A DNA stretch of 64,000 nt from Paraburkholderia unamae (lineage in GTDB: Bacteria; Pseudomonadota; Gammaproteobacteria; Burkholderiales; Burkholderiaceae). Made by a program: the position numbers and the translations under genes. Under the pieces are notes generated by a model, which saw only the letters and a list, made by a program, of their open reading frames with translations, was not told the origin of the DNA and did not search any database. Of the stretch, positions 34,505 through 43,412 are shown piece by piece (within the stretch, counting starts at the first letter, position 1; the number at the start of each line of letters is the position of its first letter). The stretch covers positions 1-64,000 of the forward strand of contig NZ_QLSU01000020.1 of the NCBI RefSeq assembly GCF_003268775.1. The letters run 5' to 3'.

Positions 34505-35845
34505 TCATTCGTGCGAGCCCAGCGGAGAAGGCGCGAACGCCGAATCGCCGACCTTCGCCTCCCGGCCCGACTCGAAGATCCAGCGCCGCCGCATCGGCTG
34601 CAAGATCACCTTCGCACACACCCCCGCCATCATCGCCACGCAGGCGACCATGTCGAACACCATGTTCCAGCCGCCATGCACCGCGAGCAGCGTGGCGACC
34701 GGCACGAGCATGGCCGCGGTCCCCTTCGCCGTATAAAGCGTGCCCGCGTTGCCTGCCGCATAACGCGCGCCGAACGTGTCGGCGCAGGTCGCCGGAAAGT
34801 TCGAGAAGATGTCGCCGTAGAACAGGAACACGAGCCCCGAAAACAGCATGAAGAGATACGGGTCGTGGCCAAAAGCACGCAAGCCGAGCAACGCGAGCCC
34901 TTCGCCCAGAAATGTGATGAACATCGTGTTCTCACGGCCGATGCGATCCGAAATCAGCCCGCACAGCGGCCGCGTAAAGCCGTTGCAGAGGTTGTTGATC
35001 GAGAGCGTCATGGTGAGCAGCGGCAGCGTCGCGGTCATGAGCGTGACCGGCATCGAGGCAAAACCGTAGCTCTTGGCGATCGGGCCGATCTGCGCCGTCG
35101 CGATGATGCCGCCCGCCGCCACGCACACGAACATCGCATACATCACCCAGAACACGGGTGCGCGCACCATCTGCCGCGTCGTGTAGTCGGTCTTGGTCGC
35201 CACAACGCGCTTGATGCCGGCCGCATGCGCGGGCGGTTTCGGCCGCACCATCACGAGCGCGAGCGCCATGATGCAGGCGCCTTGCAGGAGTCCGAAGAAT
35301 ACGAACGCGTGTTCATAGCCCGACTGCTGGATCATGTTCGAGATCGGGATGACCGTGAGTGCCGCGCCCGCGCCGAAACCGGCGGCCGTCATGCCGGCCG
35401 CGAGGCCGCGCCGGTCGGGAAACCATTTGAGCGCCGTGCCCACGCACGTGCCGTATACGCACCCCGCGCCGATGCCCGCGATCACGGCCGCAATGTACAA
35501 CACCGGCAACGCGGGCGCCCACGCATCGAGCACCCAGCCGAGCGCCACGCAGCACGCGCCGCCCATCACGACCGGGCGCGGGCCGAAACGGTCGACAAGC
35601 CAGCCTTCCACGGGCACGAGCCACGTTTCCGTCACGATGAAAATCGAAAAGGCGAGCTGGATCGCGGCCTGTCCCCAGTGATGCCGCGCATCCATCGGCA
35701 CGACGAAAAGCGTCCACGCATATTGCAGGTTTGCGACGAGCCCCATGCAGAGAATGCCCGCCACGAGCTGCACCCAGCGGTTGTGCCGCCGCGCCGTGTA
35801 GCCGCCTTCGTTACGATCGGTATATGCCACGTTGTCTGTCTCCAT
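34505..35845 (-). CDS. oxlT: Oxalate/formate antiporter-type MFS transporter
   Basis: 446 residues with 12 predicted helices. The MFS loop is DRFGPRPVVMGGACC; the start RWVQLVAGILCMGLVANLQYAWTLFV fits the OxlT branch. It would exchange oxalate for formate across the inner membrane, feeding Frc and Oxc. It is the last gene of the minus-strand oxalate locus, 112 bases after pntB. The start ATG is at 35845; a GTG five codons later with GGAG upstream is an alternative. Confidence 0.85.
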   Translation of the reverse strand: METDNVAYTDRNEGGYTARRHNRWVQLVAGILCMGLVANLQYAWTLFVVPMDARHHWGQAAIQLAFSIFIVTETWLVPVEGWLVDRFGPRPVVMGGACCVALGWVLDAWAPALPVLYIAAVIAGIGAGCVYGTCVGTALKWFPDRRGLAAGMTAAGFGAGAALTVIPISNMIQQSGYEHAFVFFGLLQGACIMALALVMVRPKPPAHAAGIKRVVATKTDYTTRQMVRAPVFWVMYAMFVCVAAGGIIATAQIGPIAKSYGFASMPVTLMTATLPLLTMTLSINNLCNGFTRPLCGLISDRIGRENTMFITFLGEGLALLGLRAFGHDPYLFMLFSGLVFLFYGDIFSNFPATCADTFGARYAAGNAGTLYTAKGTAAMLVPVATLLAVHGGWNMVFDMVACVAMMAGVCAKVILQPMRRRWIFESGREAKVGDSAFAPSPLGSHE

Positions 35846-35957
35846 CCGTTGTGATTGCCCGCGGGCCCTTGCGTGTGCCTCGCATGCGCCCGGCGTGCGC
35901 TTGCCGCGGTGCAGCCGGTGCGGCAGGCGTTGCGCCCGCCGCGCCTTCCATCAAACG

Positions 35958-37352
35958 TCAAGCCGCTTCGAGCTGCCGCAGCAACGCATCGACGCTGCCC
36001 TTCGCATCGCCGAACAACATTCGTGTGTTGTCCTTATAGAAAAGCGGATTGTCGACGCCCGCGTAGCCCGTCGCCATGCTGCGCTTGGAGACGACCACGG
36101 TGCGCGCCTTCCACACTTCCAGCACCGGCATGCCGGCGATCGGGCTGCCCGCGTCCTCCTGCGCACCCGGGTTGACGATATCGTTCGCGCCGATCACGAG
36201 CACCACGTCCGTACTCGTGAAGTCTTCGTTGATCTCGTCCATTTCGAGCACGATGTCGTACGGCACTTTCGCCTCCGCGAGCAGCACGTTCATGTGGCCA
36301 GGCAAGCGCCCCGCAACGGGGTGGATGCCAAAGCGCACGCGTATGCCGAGCGCGCGCAGCCGCCGCGTGATCTCGCTGATGGTGCCCTGCGCCTGCGCGA
36401 CCGCCATGCCATAGCCCGGCACGATCACGACTTCTTGTGCGTCACGCAGAAGCGAGCCCACTTCGTCCACGGTGGTCGCCACGACTTCGCCCTGCGGTGT
36501 CGAACTCGTCGTGGCGCTCACCGCGCCGAAGCCGCCGAGGATCACCGAAACGAAGCTGCGATTCATCGCGCGGCACATGATGTAGCTGAGAATCGCGCCG
36601 CTCGATCCGACCAGTGCGCCCGTGGTGACGAGCAGGTCGTTGTCGAGCATGAAGCCCGTTGCCGCCGCGGCCCAGCCCGAGTAGCTGTTGAGCATCGAGA
36701 CCACCACGGGCATGTCCGCGCCGCCGATCGCCATCACGAGATGCACGCCGAGCGCCGCGGCGAGCACGCACATGACGATGAGCGCATAGAGCGCGTCGCC
36801 GCCATCGGGTGCGCTGACGAAGCGATAACCCAGCGCGATGCACGCGCCCAGCACGACCGCGTTGAGCAGATGCCGCGCGGGCAGCACGAGCGGCTTGCCG
36901 CTCACCGTGCCTTGCAGCTTCAGGAACGCGACGATCGAGCCGCTGAACGTGACCGTGCCGATAAACGCGCCGACATAGATCTCCGTGTCGTGGATCGCGC
37001 GCTCCACGCCGCTCATCGCGCTCGCGGGCGAGAGAAAGTTCGCGAAGGCGATGAGCGTGGCCGCGAGACCGACGAAGCTGTGCAGCACCGCGACGAGTTG
37101 CGGCATCTGCGTCATCTCCACGCGACGCGCGAGCATTGCGCCGAGGCCGCCGCCCACGAGCGCCGCGACGAGCGCGATCTGCAAGCCCGCGCCGCCCGTG
37201 ACGAGCAAGGTGGCCAGCACGGCGATCACCATGCCGCTCACGCCATAGAGATTGCCGCGCCGCGCACTGGCGGGATGACTCAGCCCTCGCAGACTGAGGA
37301 TGAAGAGCGTCGCCGCGCCGAGCCACGCCATGTTGCCGATTCCGTTGAGCAT
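35958..37352 (-). CDS. pntB: NAD(P) transhydrogenase beta subunit
   Basis: 464 residues. The N-terminal half is membrane-spanning (domain II). The C-terminal NADP-binding domain III has the block VVIVPGYGMAVAQAQ, HPVAGRLPGHMNVLLAEA and VLVIGANDIVNPGA typical of PntB. With PntA it uses the proton gradient to make NADPH from NADH. It follows pntA by 9 bases and precedes oxlT, so it belongs to the oxalate locus. Confidence 0.95.
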   Translation of the reverse strand: MLNGIGNMAWLGAATLFILSLRGLSHPASARRGNLYGVSGMVIAVLATLLVTGGAGLQIALVAALVGGGLGAMLARRVEMTQMPQLVAVLHSFVGLAATLIAFANFLSPASAMSGVERAIHDTEIYVGAFIGTVTFSGSIVAFLKLQGTVSGKPLVLPARHLLNAVVLGACIALGYRFVSAPDGGDALYALIVMCVLAAALGVHLVMAIGGADMPVVVSMLNSYSGWAAAATGFMLDNDLLVTTGALVGSSGAILSYIMCRAMNRSFVSVILGGFGAVSATTSSTPQGEVVATTVDEVGSLLRDAQEVVIVPGYGMAVAQAQGTISEITRRLRALGIRVRFGIHPVAGRLPGHMNVLLAEAKVPYDIVLEMDEINEDFTSTDVVLVIGANDIVNPGAQEDAGSPIAGMPVLEVWKARTVVVSKRSMATGYAGVDNPLFYKDNTRMLFGDAKGSVDALLRQLEAA

Positions 37353-37361
37353 GACGTCTCC

Positions 37362-38930
37362 TCAGGTCCGTTGGAACATCTTCAGCATGCGCTGGGTGAC
37401 GAGAAAGCCGCCCGCGATGTTGATGGTCGCGACGACGAGCGCAATGCCCGCCAGCACGGTCACGACCGTGCCGGCGTTGCCCGGATGCAGCAACGCGCCG
37501 ATCACGATGATCCCGCTGATCGCATTCGTCACGCTCATGAGCGGCGTATGCAACGAAGGCGTGACGTTCCAGACCACCTGATAGCCGACGAACACGGCAA
37601 GGACGAACACGGTGAAATGCGCGACGAACGCGGGCGGCGCGACCGCGCCAAGCGCAAGCAGCAGCAACGCGGCAATGACGAGCGCGGCGAGCGACCCCAC
37701 GCCGTTGCGGCGCGCGGCCTGCACGCTTTCGTCCTTTGCCTGGCCGTTCGCGACGACGACGGGCTTCGTCTGCGCAGCCGCCTGCGGCGCGGCGGAGACC
37801 TGCACCGGCGGCGGCGGCCAGCAAATCTGGCCGCGCTGCATGACGGTGGTCCCGCGCTGCACGACGTCGTCCATGTCGAGCTTGAGTTCACCGTCTTTCG
37901 CGGGCGTGAGATCAGTCAGCAAGTGGCGGATGTTGGTCGCGTAAAGCTGGCTCGACTGGTTCGCCATGCGGCTTGGCAAGTCCGTATAGCCGATCACGGT
38001 CACGCCGTTCGCGTTCACGACAAGGCCCGGTTGCGTCAGTTCACAGTTGCCGCCCTGCTCGGCCGCCATGTCGACGATCACGCTGCCCGCGCGCATGCAC
38101 GCCACCGTTTTCGCGTCGATGAGGCGCGGCGCCGGTTTGCCCGGAATGAGCGCGGTCGTGATGATGATGTCGACCTCGCGCGCCTGGGCTTCGAAAAGCG
38201 CCATTTCCGCTTCGATGAACTTCGCGCTCATCTGCCTGGCGTACCCGCCGGAGCCGCCACCCTCCTCCTCGATGTCGATGCTCAGGAATTCCGCGCCCAT
38301 GCTCTCGACCTGCTGGCCGACCTCGGGGCGCGTATCGAACGCACGCACGATCGCGCCAAGTCCGCGTGCGGCGCCAATCGCCGCCAGCCCGGCGACGCCC
38401 GCGCCGATCACGAGCACCTTCGCGGGCGGCATCTTGCCGGCCGCCGTGATCTGCCCCGTGAAAACTCGGCCAAAATGCTGGGCCGCTTCGACGACCGCGC
38501 GATAGCCCGCCATGTTCGCCATCGAACTCAACGCGTCGAGCTTTTGCGCGCGCGAGATGCGCGGCACGCAGTCCATCGCGAGCACCGTCGCCTCGCGCGC
38601 CGCCAGTTGCTCGAGCAGCGCCGCATGCTGCGCGGGCCAGATAAACCCGATCAGCGTTGCGCCGGGTTTGAGCCGCTGCACTTCCTCACTCGAAGGCGGA
38701 CGCACCTTGGCGACGATATCCGCGCCGCTCAGGAGCGCCTGCGCGTCGTCCACAATGCGCGCACCTGCCGCGCGGTAGGCATCGTCCGGATACGAAGCGT
38801 TCACACCCGCCCCCGCTTCGACCTCCACGGCATAACCGAGTTTGATTAGTTGTGCGACACTTTCCGGCGTCGCCGCTACGCGTCGCTCGCCTTCATGTGT
38901 CTCGCGGGGAGCCGCAATCGTCATCGGCAT
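37362..38930 (-). CDS. pntA: NAD(P) transhydrogenase alpha subunit
   Basis: 522 residues from the ATG at 38930 (GGAGG upstream). The NAD-binding domain I opens TIAAPRETHEGERRVAATPE, has the Rossmann loop VLVIGAGVAGLAAIGAARGLG and DTRPEVGQQVESMGAEF. The C-terminal part adds a linker and four membrane helices, so this is the fused E. coli-type alpha chain rather than the split PntAA/PntAB found in many alphaproteobacteria. It acts with PntB. Confidence 0.95.
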   Translation of the reverse strand: MPMTIAAPRETHEGERRVAATPESVAQLIKLGYAVEVEAGAGVNASYPDDAYRAAGARIVDDAQALLSGADIVAKVRPPSSEEVQRLKPGATLIGFIWPAQHAALLEQLAAREATVLAMDCVPRISRAQKLDALSSMANMAGYRAVVEAAQHFGRVFTGQITAAGKMPPAKVLVIGAGVAGLAAIGAARGLGAIVRAFDTRPEVGQQVESMGAEFLSIDIEEEGGGSGGYARQMSAKFIEAEMALFEAQAREVDIIITTALIPGKPAPRLIDAKTVACMRAGSVIVDMAAEQGGNCELTQPGLVVNANGVTVIGYTDLPSRMANQSSQLYATNIRHLLTDLTPAKDGELKLDMDDVVQRGTTVMQRGQICWPPPPVQVSAAPQAAAQTKPVVVANGQAKDESVQAARRNGVGSLAALVIAALLLLALGAVAPPAFVAHFTVFVLAVFVGYQVVWNVTPSLHTPLMSVTNAISGIIVIGALLHPGNAGTVVTVLAGIALVVATINIAGGFLVTQRMLKMFQRT

Positions 38931-38986
38931 GATGCGCCTCCGTGCTTCTGGAAACGAGGCGATGCGGGCAAAGCATAAGGAATCGG

Positions 38987-39013
38987 CGGCGCGCCAATGC
39001 ATCTGGCGCGCCG
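38987..39013 (-). repeat. Perfect 9-base stem-loop between small gene and pntA
   Basis: CGGCGCGCC pairs with GGCGCGCCG around a 9-base loop. No T-tract follows. It lies between the 85-residue protein gene and pntA within the oxalate locus and may be a processing or partial termination site that lowers expression of the downstream genes. Confidence 0.6.
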
Positions 39014-39094
39014 AAAGCGTGGCCACGACTTCATGAAACGTCTCCTGCTGATTGGAATTCTGTTCTTATGCCGCGGCTCGATGAGGGCTTTGCC

Positions 39095-39352
39095 CTATGA
39101 CGCGCCCACGCCGGGCGCGTTGCCGCTCTTGAGAAAAGCAAGCGCCGCCTCGCGCGCACCGGCAATCGCGGCGGCCTCGCTTTCGAATACGGTTTCGTCG
39201 ACCACCCATTGGCGGGGGAAAACGGCACAGGCCGCGTCGTCGGCTTGGGCCTCGACGGCATGAATCGCAGCGAACGCCGCCCAGCCGCCGTTATGGATCA
39301 TTTGACGAGCCGAGAGTTCGACCTCGAAATGACCGAGTCTTTCGGTATGCAT
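39095..39352 (-). CDS. Small hypothetical protein in oxalate locus
   Basis: 85 residues. HFEVELSARQMIHNGGWAAFAAIHAVEAQADDA then QWVVDETVFESEAAAIAGAREAALAFLKS. The tail pattern ESEAAA-x-AG-x-EAA matches the 79-residue protein at 7732-7971, so they share a family. It is soluble, with no metal or nucleotide motif. It lies 18 bases after the PAS gene, surely co-transcribed. A role in oxalate use is implied only by place. Confidence 0.72.
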   Translation of the reverse strand: MHTERLGHFEVELSARQMIHNGGWAAFAAIHAVEAQADDAACAVFPRQWVVDETVFESEAAAIAGAREAALAFLKSGNAPGVGAS

Positions 39353-39370
39353 CGGCGTGCTCCCGACGTT

Positions 39371-39805
39371 TCAGGATTGCTGGGCTTGGGCTTCGAGTTC
39401 GGTCACGCGTTTCTTGAGCGCACGCTCCTCCTGGAAGCGCGCCGTTTCGTCGCGAATCACGGCGACGATGCCGTTGAGTTCGCCCTGCGGCGAATGCAGC
39501 AGCGCCACGGTGAAAGCGATGGACAGCGCCTTGCCCGCCTTGTCCACGGCCGGCACGCGCAGCACGTCGTTGCCATAGCGCGTCTGACCGGTCGCCATCG
39601 TCTTGTGATAGCCCTCCCAGTGGCGGCCGCGCAGCCGCTCGGGAATGATCAGATCGAGCGTCTTGCCGAGCGCTTCGTCCTGCGTGTAGCCGAACATGCG
39701 CGTGGCCGCCGGATTCCAGTAGGTGATGTCGCCGGCTGCGTCCGAGATGACGATGGCGTCGCCAATGGCGTTTGCGAGTTGCTCGAAATCGATAGCGGAT
39801 TGCAT
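39371..39805 (-). CDS. Stand-alone PAS-domain protein in oxalate locus
   Basis: 144 residues: one PAS domain (DFEQLANAIGDAIVISDAAGDITYWNPAATRMFGYTQDEALGK ... ) with the PAC part VIRDETARFQEERALKKRVTELEAQ, ending in a short coiled coil. No kinase, GGDEF or HTH output domain is attached. It may sense a small molecule, redox state or heme and act through a partner. It lies 181 bases after frc and 18 before the 85-residue protein. Confidence 0.85.
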   Translation of the reverse strand: MQSAIDFEQLANAIGDAIVISDAAGDITYWNPAATRMFGYTQDEALGKTLDLIIPERLRGRHWEGYHKTMATGQTRYGNDVLRVPAVDKAGKALSIAFTVALLHSPQGELNGIVAVIRDETARFQEERALKKRVTELEAQAQQS

Positions 39806-39986
39806 GGCGATCTATGTGGGGGTGAATCGTTTATCGTCGCCGCGCGGCGCGCATTGCGCACGCCACGCGGCGTCTTGCCTGCCCGTCTGATATTGCGGTT
39901 TCCTGCGCGGACGCAGCGTGAGCCGCGCCCGCTTTCTGCGTACTGCGTTCAGCTTGTAGCGCTCAACCCGGCACTCAAACCGGCGC

Positions 39987-41237
39987 TCAAACCGCGCGCA
40001 CTTCGTGCAGTGCCGCGATCTGCTGCGGCGTGTAGCCGAGGTCGGCCAGCACCTCGTCGGTGTGCTCGCCAAGCAGCGGCGAACCCGTGATCTCCGGCTT
40101 CAGTTCCGAGAACTTGATCGGGCTGCCCACCGTGAGGTACGAGCCGCGTGCCTTGTGCGGCACCTCGACGATAGTACCGCTTGCGCGCAGCGACGGGTCA
40201 TTAGCAATTTCCTTCATGCTGAGCACCGGGGCGCACGGAATGTCGAACTTGCGCAGAATGTCGACGGCTTCGAACTTGGTCTTGTCGGCAAGCCACGCCT
40301 CGATCGTTGCGAAAATATCGAAGATATGCGGCTGACGCGCTTGTGCAGTAGCGTAGTTCGGGTCGTTGATCCATTCGGGTTTGCCCAGTGCGTGGCAGAT
40401 CGGCTCCCACGCATGGCCCTGCACCGTGAAGTAGATATACGCGTTCGGGTCCGTTTCCCAGCCCTTGCACTTGAGCACCCAGCCCGGCTGACCGCCGCCG
40501 CCCGCATTGCCGCCGCGCGGCACCACGTCGCTGAACGTGCCGTGCGGGTACTGCGGGTATTCCTCGAGGAAGCCCTGGCGGTCCAGGCGCTGCTGGTCGC
40601 GCAGTTTCACGCGGCACAGGTTGATCACGCTGTCCTGCATCGACACGGCCACCTTCTGGCCCTTGCCGGTTTTGTCGCGGCCGATCAGCGCCGTGAGAAT
40701 GCCGATGGCGAGGTGCATGCCCGTGTTGCTGTCGCCGAGCGCGGCGGCGCTGACCGTGGGCGGGCCGTCCCAGAAGCCCGTGGTCGAAGCCGCGCCGCCC
40801 GCGCACTGCGCGACGTTCTCATAGACCTTGAGGTCGTCGTAGTGGTGACCTTCGCTGAAGCCCTTCACCGAAGCGACGATCATCTTCGGATTCAGTTCCT
40901 TGATGCGCTCCCACGTGAAGCCCATGCGGTCCAGCGCGCCAGGACCGAAGTTTTCGACCATCACGTCCGATTCGCGAATCAGCTTTTCCAGCACTTCCTT
41001 GCCTTCGGACTTTTTCGTGTCGAGCGTGAGCGAGCGCTTGTTGCTGTTAAGCATGGTGAAGTACAGCGCATCGGCTTCCGGGATGTCGCGCAACTGCGAG
41101 CGCGTCACGTCGCCGGCGCCCGGGCGCTCCACCTTGATCACGTCCGCACCGAACCACGCGAGCATCTGCGTGCAGGCGGGACCGGCCTGTACGTGCGTGA
41201 AGTCGATGATCTTGATACCGTCGAGGGGTTTGCTCAT
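39987..41237 (-). CDS. frc: Formyl-CoA:oxalate CoA-transferase
   Basis: 416 residues. PLDGIKIIDFTHVQAGPACTQMLAWFGADVIKVERPG is the class III CoA-transferase start; the catalytic Asp falls at residue 169 in AAALGDSNTGMH, exactly as in the Oxalobacter enzyme. The Gly-rich loop GGNAGGGGQPGW is the lid that orders the active site. It passes CoA from formyl-CoA to oxalate. It lies 79 bases after oxc. Confidence 0.97.
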   Translation of the reverse strand: MSKPLDGIKIIDFTHVQAGPACTQMLAWFGADVIKVERPGAGDVTRSQLRDIPEADALYFTMLNSNKRSLTLDTKKSEGKEVLEKLIRESDVMVENFGPGALDRMGFTWERIKELNPKMIVASVKGFSEGHHYDDLKVYENVAQCAGGAASTTGFWDGPPTVSAAALGDSNTGMHLAIGILTALIGRDKTGKGQKVAVSMQDSVINLCRVKLRDQQRLDRQGFLEEYPQYPHGTFSDVVPRGGNAGGGGQPGWVLKCKGWETDPNAYIYFTVQGHAWEPICHALGKPEWINDPNYATAQARQPHIFDIFATIEAWLADKTKFEAVDILRKFDIPCAPVLSMKEIANDPSLRASGTIVEVPHKARGSYLTVGSPIKFSELKPEITGSPLLGEHTDEVLADLGYTPQQIAALHEVRAV

Positions 41238-41316
41238 TTCTCGTATCTCCTGGTCTACCTGATCGATGTGATCTACCTGATTGATGGTGCTTGTTTCGAG
41301 GGCGTATTCAAGCGGC

Positions 41317-43065
41317 TTATTTCTTCATGGCCGCGCTTTGCGGATTCAGATTCGTGAGACGGCCGCTTTCGGTCCCGGCCGATTCGTCGATGACGGCGTT
41401 GATGAGCGTGGGCTTGCCCGAGGCGATTGCTTCGAGCAGCGCGCTCGTGAGTTCCTCAGGCGTCGTCGCCTGATGGCCGATGCCGCCGAACGCCTCCATC
41501 ATCTTGTCGTAGCGCGCATTCTTCACGAACACCGTGGGCGCGACGTCGCAGCCTCCGCTCGGATTCACGTCCGTGCCGCGATACACGCCGTTGTTGTTGA
41601 ACACGATGGTGCAGACCGGCAGGTTGTAGCGGCAGATCGTTTCGAGCTCCATGCCCGAGAAACCGAACGCACTGTCACCTTCGATCGCCACGACCTGCGT
41701 GCCGCTCGTCACGGCCGCGCCGACCGCGAAGCCCATGCCGATGCCCATGATCCCCCACGTGCCCGAGTCGAAACGCTTGCGCGGCTGGTACATGTCGATG
41801 ATGCTGCGCGCGTAGTCGAGCGTGTTCGCGCCTTCGTTGACCACGTTGATGTCGGGACGCGTCTTGAGCACGTCGCGAATGGCGCGCAGCGCGCTGTGGA
41901 AGTTCATCGGCGACGGGTTCTTCGCGAGCGTCGCGGCCATCTTTTCCAGGTTCGTCTTCTTGCGCTCGGCCACGGCGTCGAGCCACTCCGCGGGCGGCTT
42001 CGGGAAGTGTTCGCCAAGACCTGCGACGAGCGCTTCCACGCATGACCCGATGTCACCGATCACCGGCGCTTCGATGGCGACGTTGCTGTCGATTTCGGTC
42101 GGCGCGATGTCGATCTGCACGAACTTCTTCGGCCCGGCGGCCGCGCCCCAGGTCTTGCCCTTGCCATGCGAGAGCAGCCAGTTCAGGCGCGCACCGATCA
42201 GCACCACGGCATCCGACTCCGCCAGCACGAACGAGCGCGCGGCCGATGCCGACTGCTCGTGCGTGTCGGGCAACAGACCCTTGGCCATCGACATCGGCAA
42301 ATACGGAATGCCGCTCTTTTCAACCAGCTCGCGAATCTGCGCGTCGGCTTGCGCGTAGGCCGCGCCCTTGCCGAGCAGAATGAGCGGACGCTTTGCATTC
42401 CTTATCACATCGATGGCGCGCGCCACCGCATCCGGCGCGGGAATCTGGCGCGGCGCGGCGTCGACCACCTTGATGAGCGACTGCTGGGCCTTCACGGCGT
42501 CGATGGTCTGCGCGAGCAGCTTGGCGGGCAGGTCGAGATACACACCGCCCGGGCGGCCCGATACCGCCGCGCGAATCGCACGCGCCACGCCAACGCCAAT
42601 GTCCTCGGCGTGCAGCACGCGATACGCGGCCTTGGCATAAGGCTTCGCGGCGTTGAGCTGATCCATCTCCTCGTAGTCGCCCTGCTGCAAGTCGACGATC
42701 TCGCGCTCGCTCGAACCGCTGATGAGGATCATCGGGAAGCAGTTCGTGGTGGCGTTGGCCAGCGCCGTGAGGCCGTTCAGGAAGCCAGGCGCAGAAACGG
42801 TCAGGCAGATGCCCGGCTTCTTCGTCATGTAGCCCGCAACGGCCGCGGCATTGCCCGCGTTCTGCTCATGGCGAAAGCCGATGAAGCGCATGCCCTCGGC
42901 CTGCGCGAGACGCGCGAGATCGGTAATGGGAATACCGACGAGACCGAAGATCGTGTCGATATCGTTGAGTTTCAGCGCGTCGATGACGAGATGAAAACCA
43001 TCGGTCGTTTGCTGCGCTTCGGGCACAGGGTTCTGCTGCGCCTCGTTGATGCCTGCTTCTGCCAT
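41317..43065 (-). CDS. oxc: Oxalyl-CoA decarboxylase
   Basis: 582 residues from the ATG at 43065 (AGAGGAG upstream). A thiamine-diphosphate enzyme with the three usual domains: N-terminal GLVGIPITDLARLAQ and the catalytic Glu region FRHEQNAGNAAAVAGY; the central ADP-binding domain; and the cofactor motif GDSAFGFSGMELETICRYNL ending in NNNGVYRG. It decarboxylates oxalyl-CoA to formyl-CoA, which Frc recycles. A promoter and GntR-type direct repeats lie 40-70 bases upstream. Confidence 0.97.
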   Translation of the reverse strand: MAEAGINEAQQNPVPEAQQTTDGFHLVIDALKLNDIDTIFGLVGIPITDLARLAQAEGMRFIGFRHEQNAGNAAAVAGYMTKKPGICLTVSAPGFLNGLTALANATTNCFPMILISGSSEREIVDLQQGDYEEMDQLNAAKPYAKAAYRVLHAEDIGVGVARAIRAAVSGRPGGVYLDLPAKLLAQTIDAVKAQQSLIKVVDAAPRQIPAPDAVARAIDVIRNAKRPLILLGKGAAYAQADAQIRELVEKSGIPYLPMSMAKGLLPDTHEQSASAARSFVLAESDAVVLIGARLNWLLSHGKGKTWGAAAGPKKFVQIDIAPTEIDSNVAIEAPVIGDIGSCVEALVAGLGEHFPKPPAEWLDAVAERKKTNLEKMAATLAKNPSPMNFHSALRAIRDVLKTRPDINVVNEGANTLDYARSIIDMYQPRKRFDSGTWGIMGIGMGFAVGAAVTSGTQVVAIEGDSAFGFSGMELETICRYNLPVCTIVFNNNGVYRGTDVNPSGGCDVAPTVFVKNARYDKMMEAFGGIGHQATTPEELTSALLEAIASGKPTLINAVIDESAGTESGRLTNLNPQSAAMKK

Positions 43066-43104
43066 GACGTCTCCTCTTTGGCGGGGCGTTGTGTGATTCG
43101 TGAT

Positions 43105-43128
43105 ATACAATATTCCACACACAATATT
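43105..43128. promoter_or_regulatory. Direct repeats, likely GntR operator at oxc
   Basis: ACAATATT occurs twice (43107-43114 and 43121-43128) with a 14-base period, between and over the -35 and -10 boxes of oxc. The first copy is part of ATACAATAT, which recurs upstream of the GntR gene (44192-44200). The position fits repression. Confidence 0.5.
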
Positions 43129-43134
43129 AGTCAA
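43107..43134 (-). promoter_or_regulatory. Promoter of the oxc-frc operon
   Basis: On the minus strand -35 TTGACT (43129-43134) and -10 TATTGT (43107-43112) with a 16-base spacer, about 40 bases upstream of the oxc start. The -10 overlaps the ACAATATT repeat. Confidence 0.6.
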
Positions 43135-43412
43135 GACGTTTTTTTACCCAGGGCGCGCTTGCTGCACTGCGTTGCACCGCGCTGCACCGCTGCCGCCTGA
43201 TGTGATCGGCCGCCACAGCGCAAGCGTTGTTGCGGCACACCATCGGCCGGCGCCTTCCACTGGCCAAAACGTCCCAACGAACTTGTTACGTAGTCCATAC
43301 TTTTCTTTCAGCATCGGGGCACGCATTCAATCGAAAAACGCATCGATGCTTCGCGCTCATGCGTGCGCCCGATATGAACCGGCGGACGAACGCGGCGCCC
43401 TACTCCTCTTTC

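Larger units (their letters stand above)
43066..43412. other. Control region of the oxalate operon
   Basis: About 350 bases between the GntR gene and oxc, both leftward. It holds the oxc promoter (43107-43134) and direct repeats. No gene is seen in the rest, and there is no clear terminator for the GntR gene. Confidence 0.5.

Noticed and set aside
35832..38849. 1005-codon frame on the plus strand
   Set aside because: Antisense to pntA-pntB, same kind of His/Arg-rich shadow.
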